Source: Fibrobacter succinogenes (lineage in GTDB: Bacteria; Fibrobacterota; Chitinivibrionia; Chitinivibrionales; Chitinivibrionaceae). From it: a DNA stretch of 34,638 nt. This document shows, in pieces, positions 34,460 to 34,638 of the stretch. Location: the NCBI GenBank assembly GCA_020726425.1, contig DYSA01000003.1, positions 1-34,638 on the forward strand, in the 5' to 3' direction. The notes under the pieces were generated by a model. It saw only the letters and a program-made list of their open reading frames with translations. It had not been told where the DNA came from and searched no databases. How positions within the stretch are numbered: the stretch's first letter is position 1; each line of letters opens with the position of its first letter. A program made the position numbers and the translations under genes.

Positions 34460-34508
34460 AGAGGCTTTAATTTGTTTTCAATAAACGAGTTAAGGCCTCT
34501 TTTTGTTT
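34460..34508 (+). terminator. Rho-independent terminator after tmRNA
   Basis: AGAGGCTTTAA (34460-34470) pairs with TTAAGGCCTCT (34490-34500) over eleven pairs with one G-T wobble and a 19-base loop, followed by TTTTGTTT. It lies seven bases after the tmRNA CCA end. The remaining ~130 bases to the window end are AT-rich and show no gene that I can support. Confidence 0.82.
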
Positions 34509-34638
34509 GGGGTGTTTTTGGAAATCTTTCAATTTTCTTTCAAAAAACGGTGAAAGAAAAGTTTTATATGCGGAAATATTTCGTAGATTTCGTAAAGGAT
34601 AGATACCAGATAAATAGATAGTAACACTCAATTCTCAA

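Noticed and set aside
34409-34621. Open frame of 70 codons overlapping the tmRNA 3' end
   Set aside because: It begins inside the tmRNA T-arm side, crosses the terminator hairpin, has no ribosome site and no recognisable product. It is a chance reading frame.

Overview
The window is a gene-dense, roughly 40% GC chromosomal segment from a Gram-negative (diderm) bacterium. A tentative placement is the Fibrobacterota, or more broadly the FCB group. The placement rests on a PorV-like outer membrane protein, a large exported protein with a type IX-secretion-like C-terminal domain, a peptidase/propeller/barrel surface protein, a GT2 enzyme of Bacteroidetes-like build, and standard bacterial housekeeping genes. 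It is inference, not proof. I see no insertion sequence, prophage, CRISPR array, tRNA or rRNA. No gap between genes exceeds about 190 bases. Most neighbouring genes overlap by 1 to 11 bases, so translation is probably coupled.

Layout. (1) 1-5700, plus strand: the end of an ABC-2 exporter ATPase, its permease, an unrecognised exported protein, then sbcD and sbcC (DNA end processing), all overlapping. (2) 5748-17327, minus strand, read from high to low coordinates: a PorV-like barrel carrying an inserted beta-propeller, a 1259-residue exported M6-peptidase-like protein whose zinc motif is destroyed, a 1090-residue MA-type peptidase with propeller and barrel, a membrane GT2, yaaA broken by an in-frame TAA, and a DUF4870 membrane protein. 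(3) 17402-25934, minus: an unknown membrane protein, a CheX-GGDEF fusion, an HDOD protein with degenerate receiver-like ends, a nitrilase-family amidase, then panD, uppS, cdsA, dxr and rseP (pantothenate, isoprenoid carrier, phospholipid and envelope stress genes). (4) 26005-32689, minus: yajC, def, a SpoIID-like protein, a soluble Ser/Thr kinase, an unknown protein ending in a GGDEF-like domain without the motif, and purD, closed by a clear hairpin terminator at 25946-25980. (5) 32802-34034, plus: an amidohydrolase-fold protein that has lost its metal ligands. (6) 34098-34453, plus: tmRNA (ssrA) with its own terminator.

How the genes may work together. Region 2 looks like a cell-surface module. 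PorV-type proteins carry type IX cargo to the surface, and here one lies directly upstream of a protein with a cargo-like C-terminus. The order suggests a dedicated carrier and cargo, plus a surface peptidase. Regions 3 and 4 mix housekeeping envelope genes with signalling proteins (c-di-GMP synthesis, HDOD, Ser/Thr phosphorylation).

The most striking theme is repeated loss of catalytic residues inside otherwise well-kept folds: the M6-like protein, the amidohydrolase, the receiver-like domains and a GGDEF-like domain. The best candidates for something new are the PorV-propeller protein with its pseudo-M6 neighbour, the metal-less amidohydrolase and the CheX-diguanylate cyclase.
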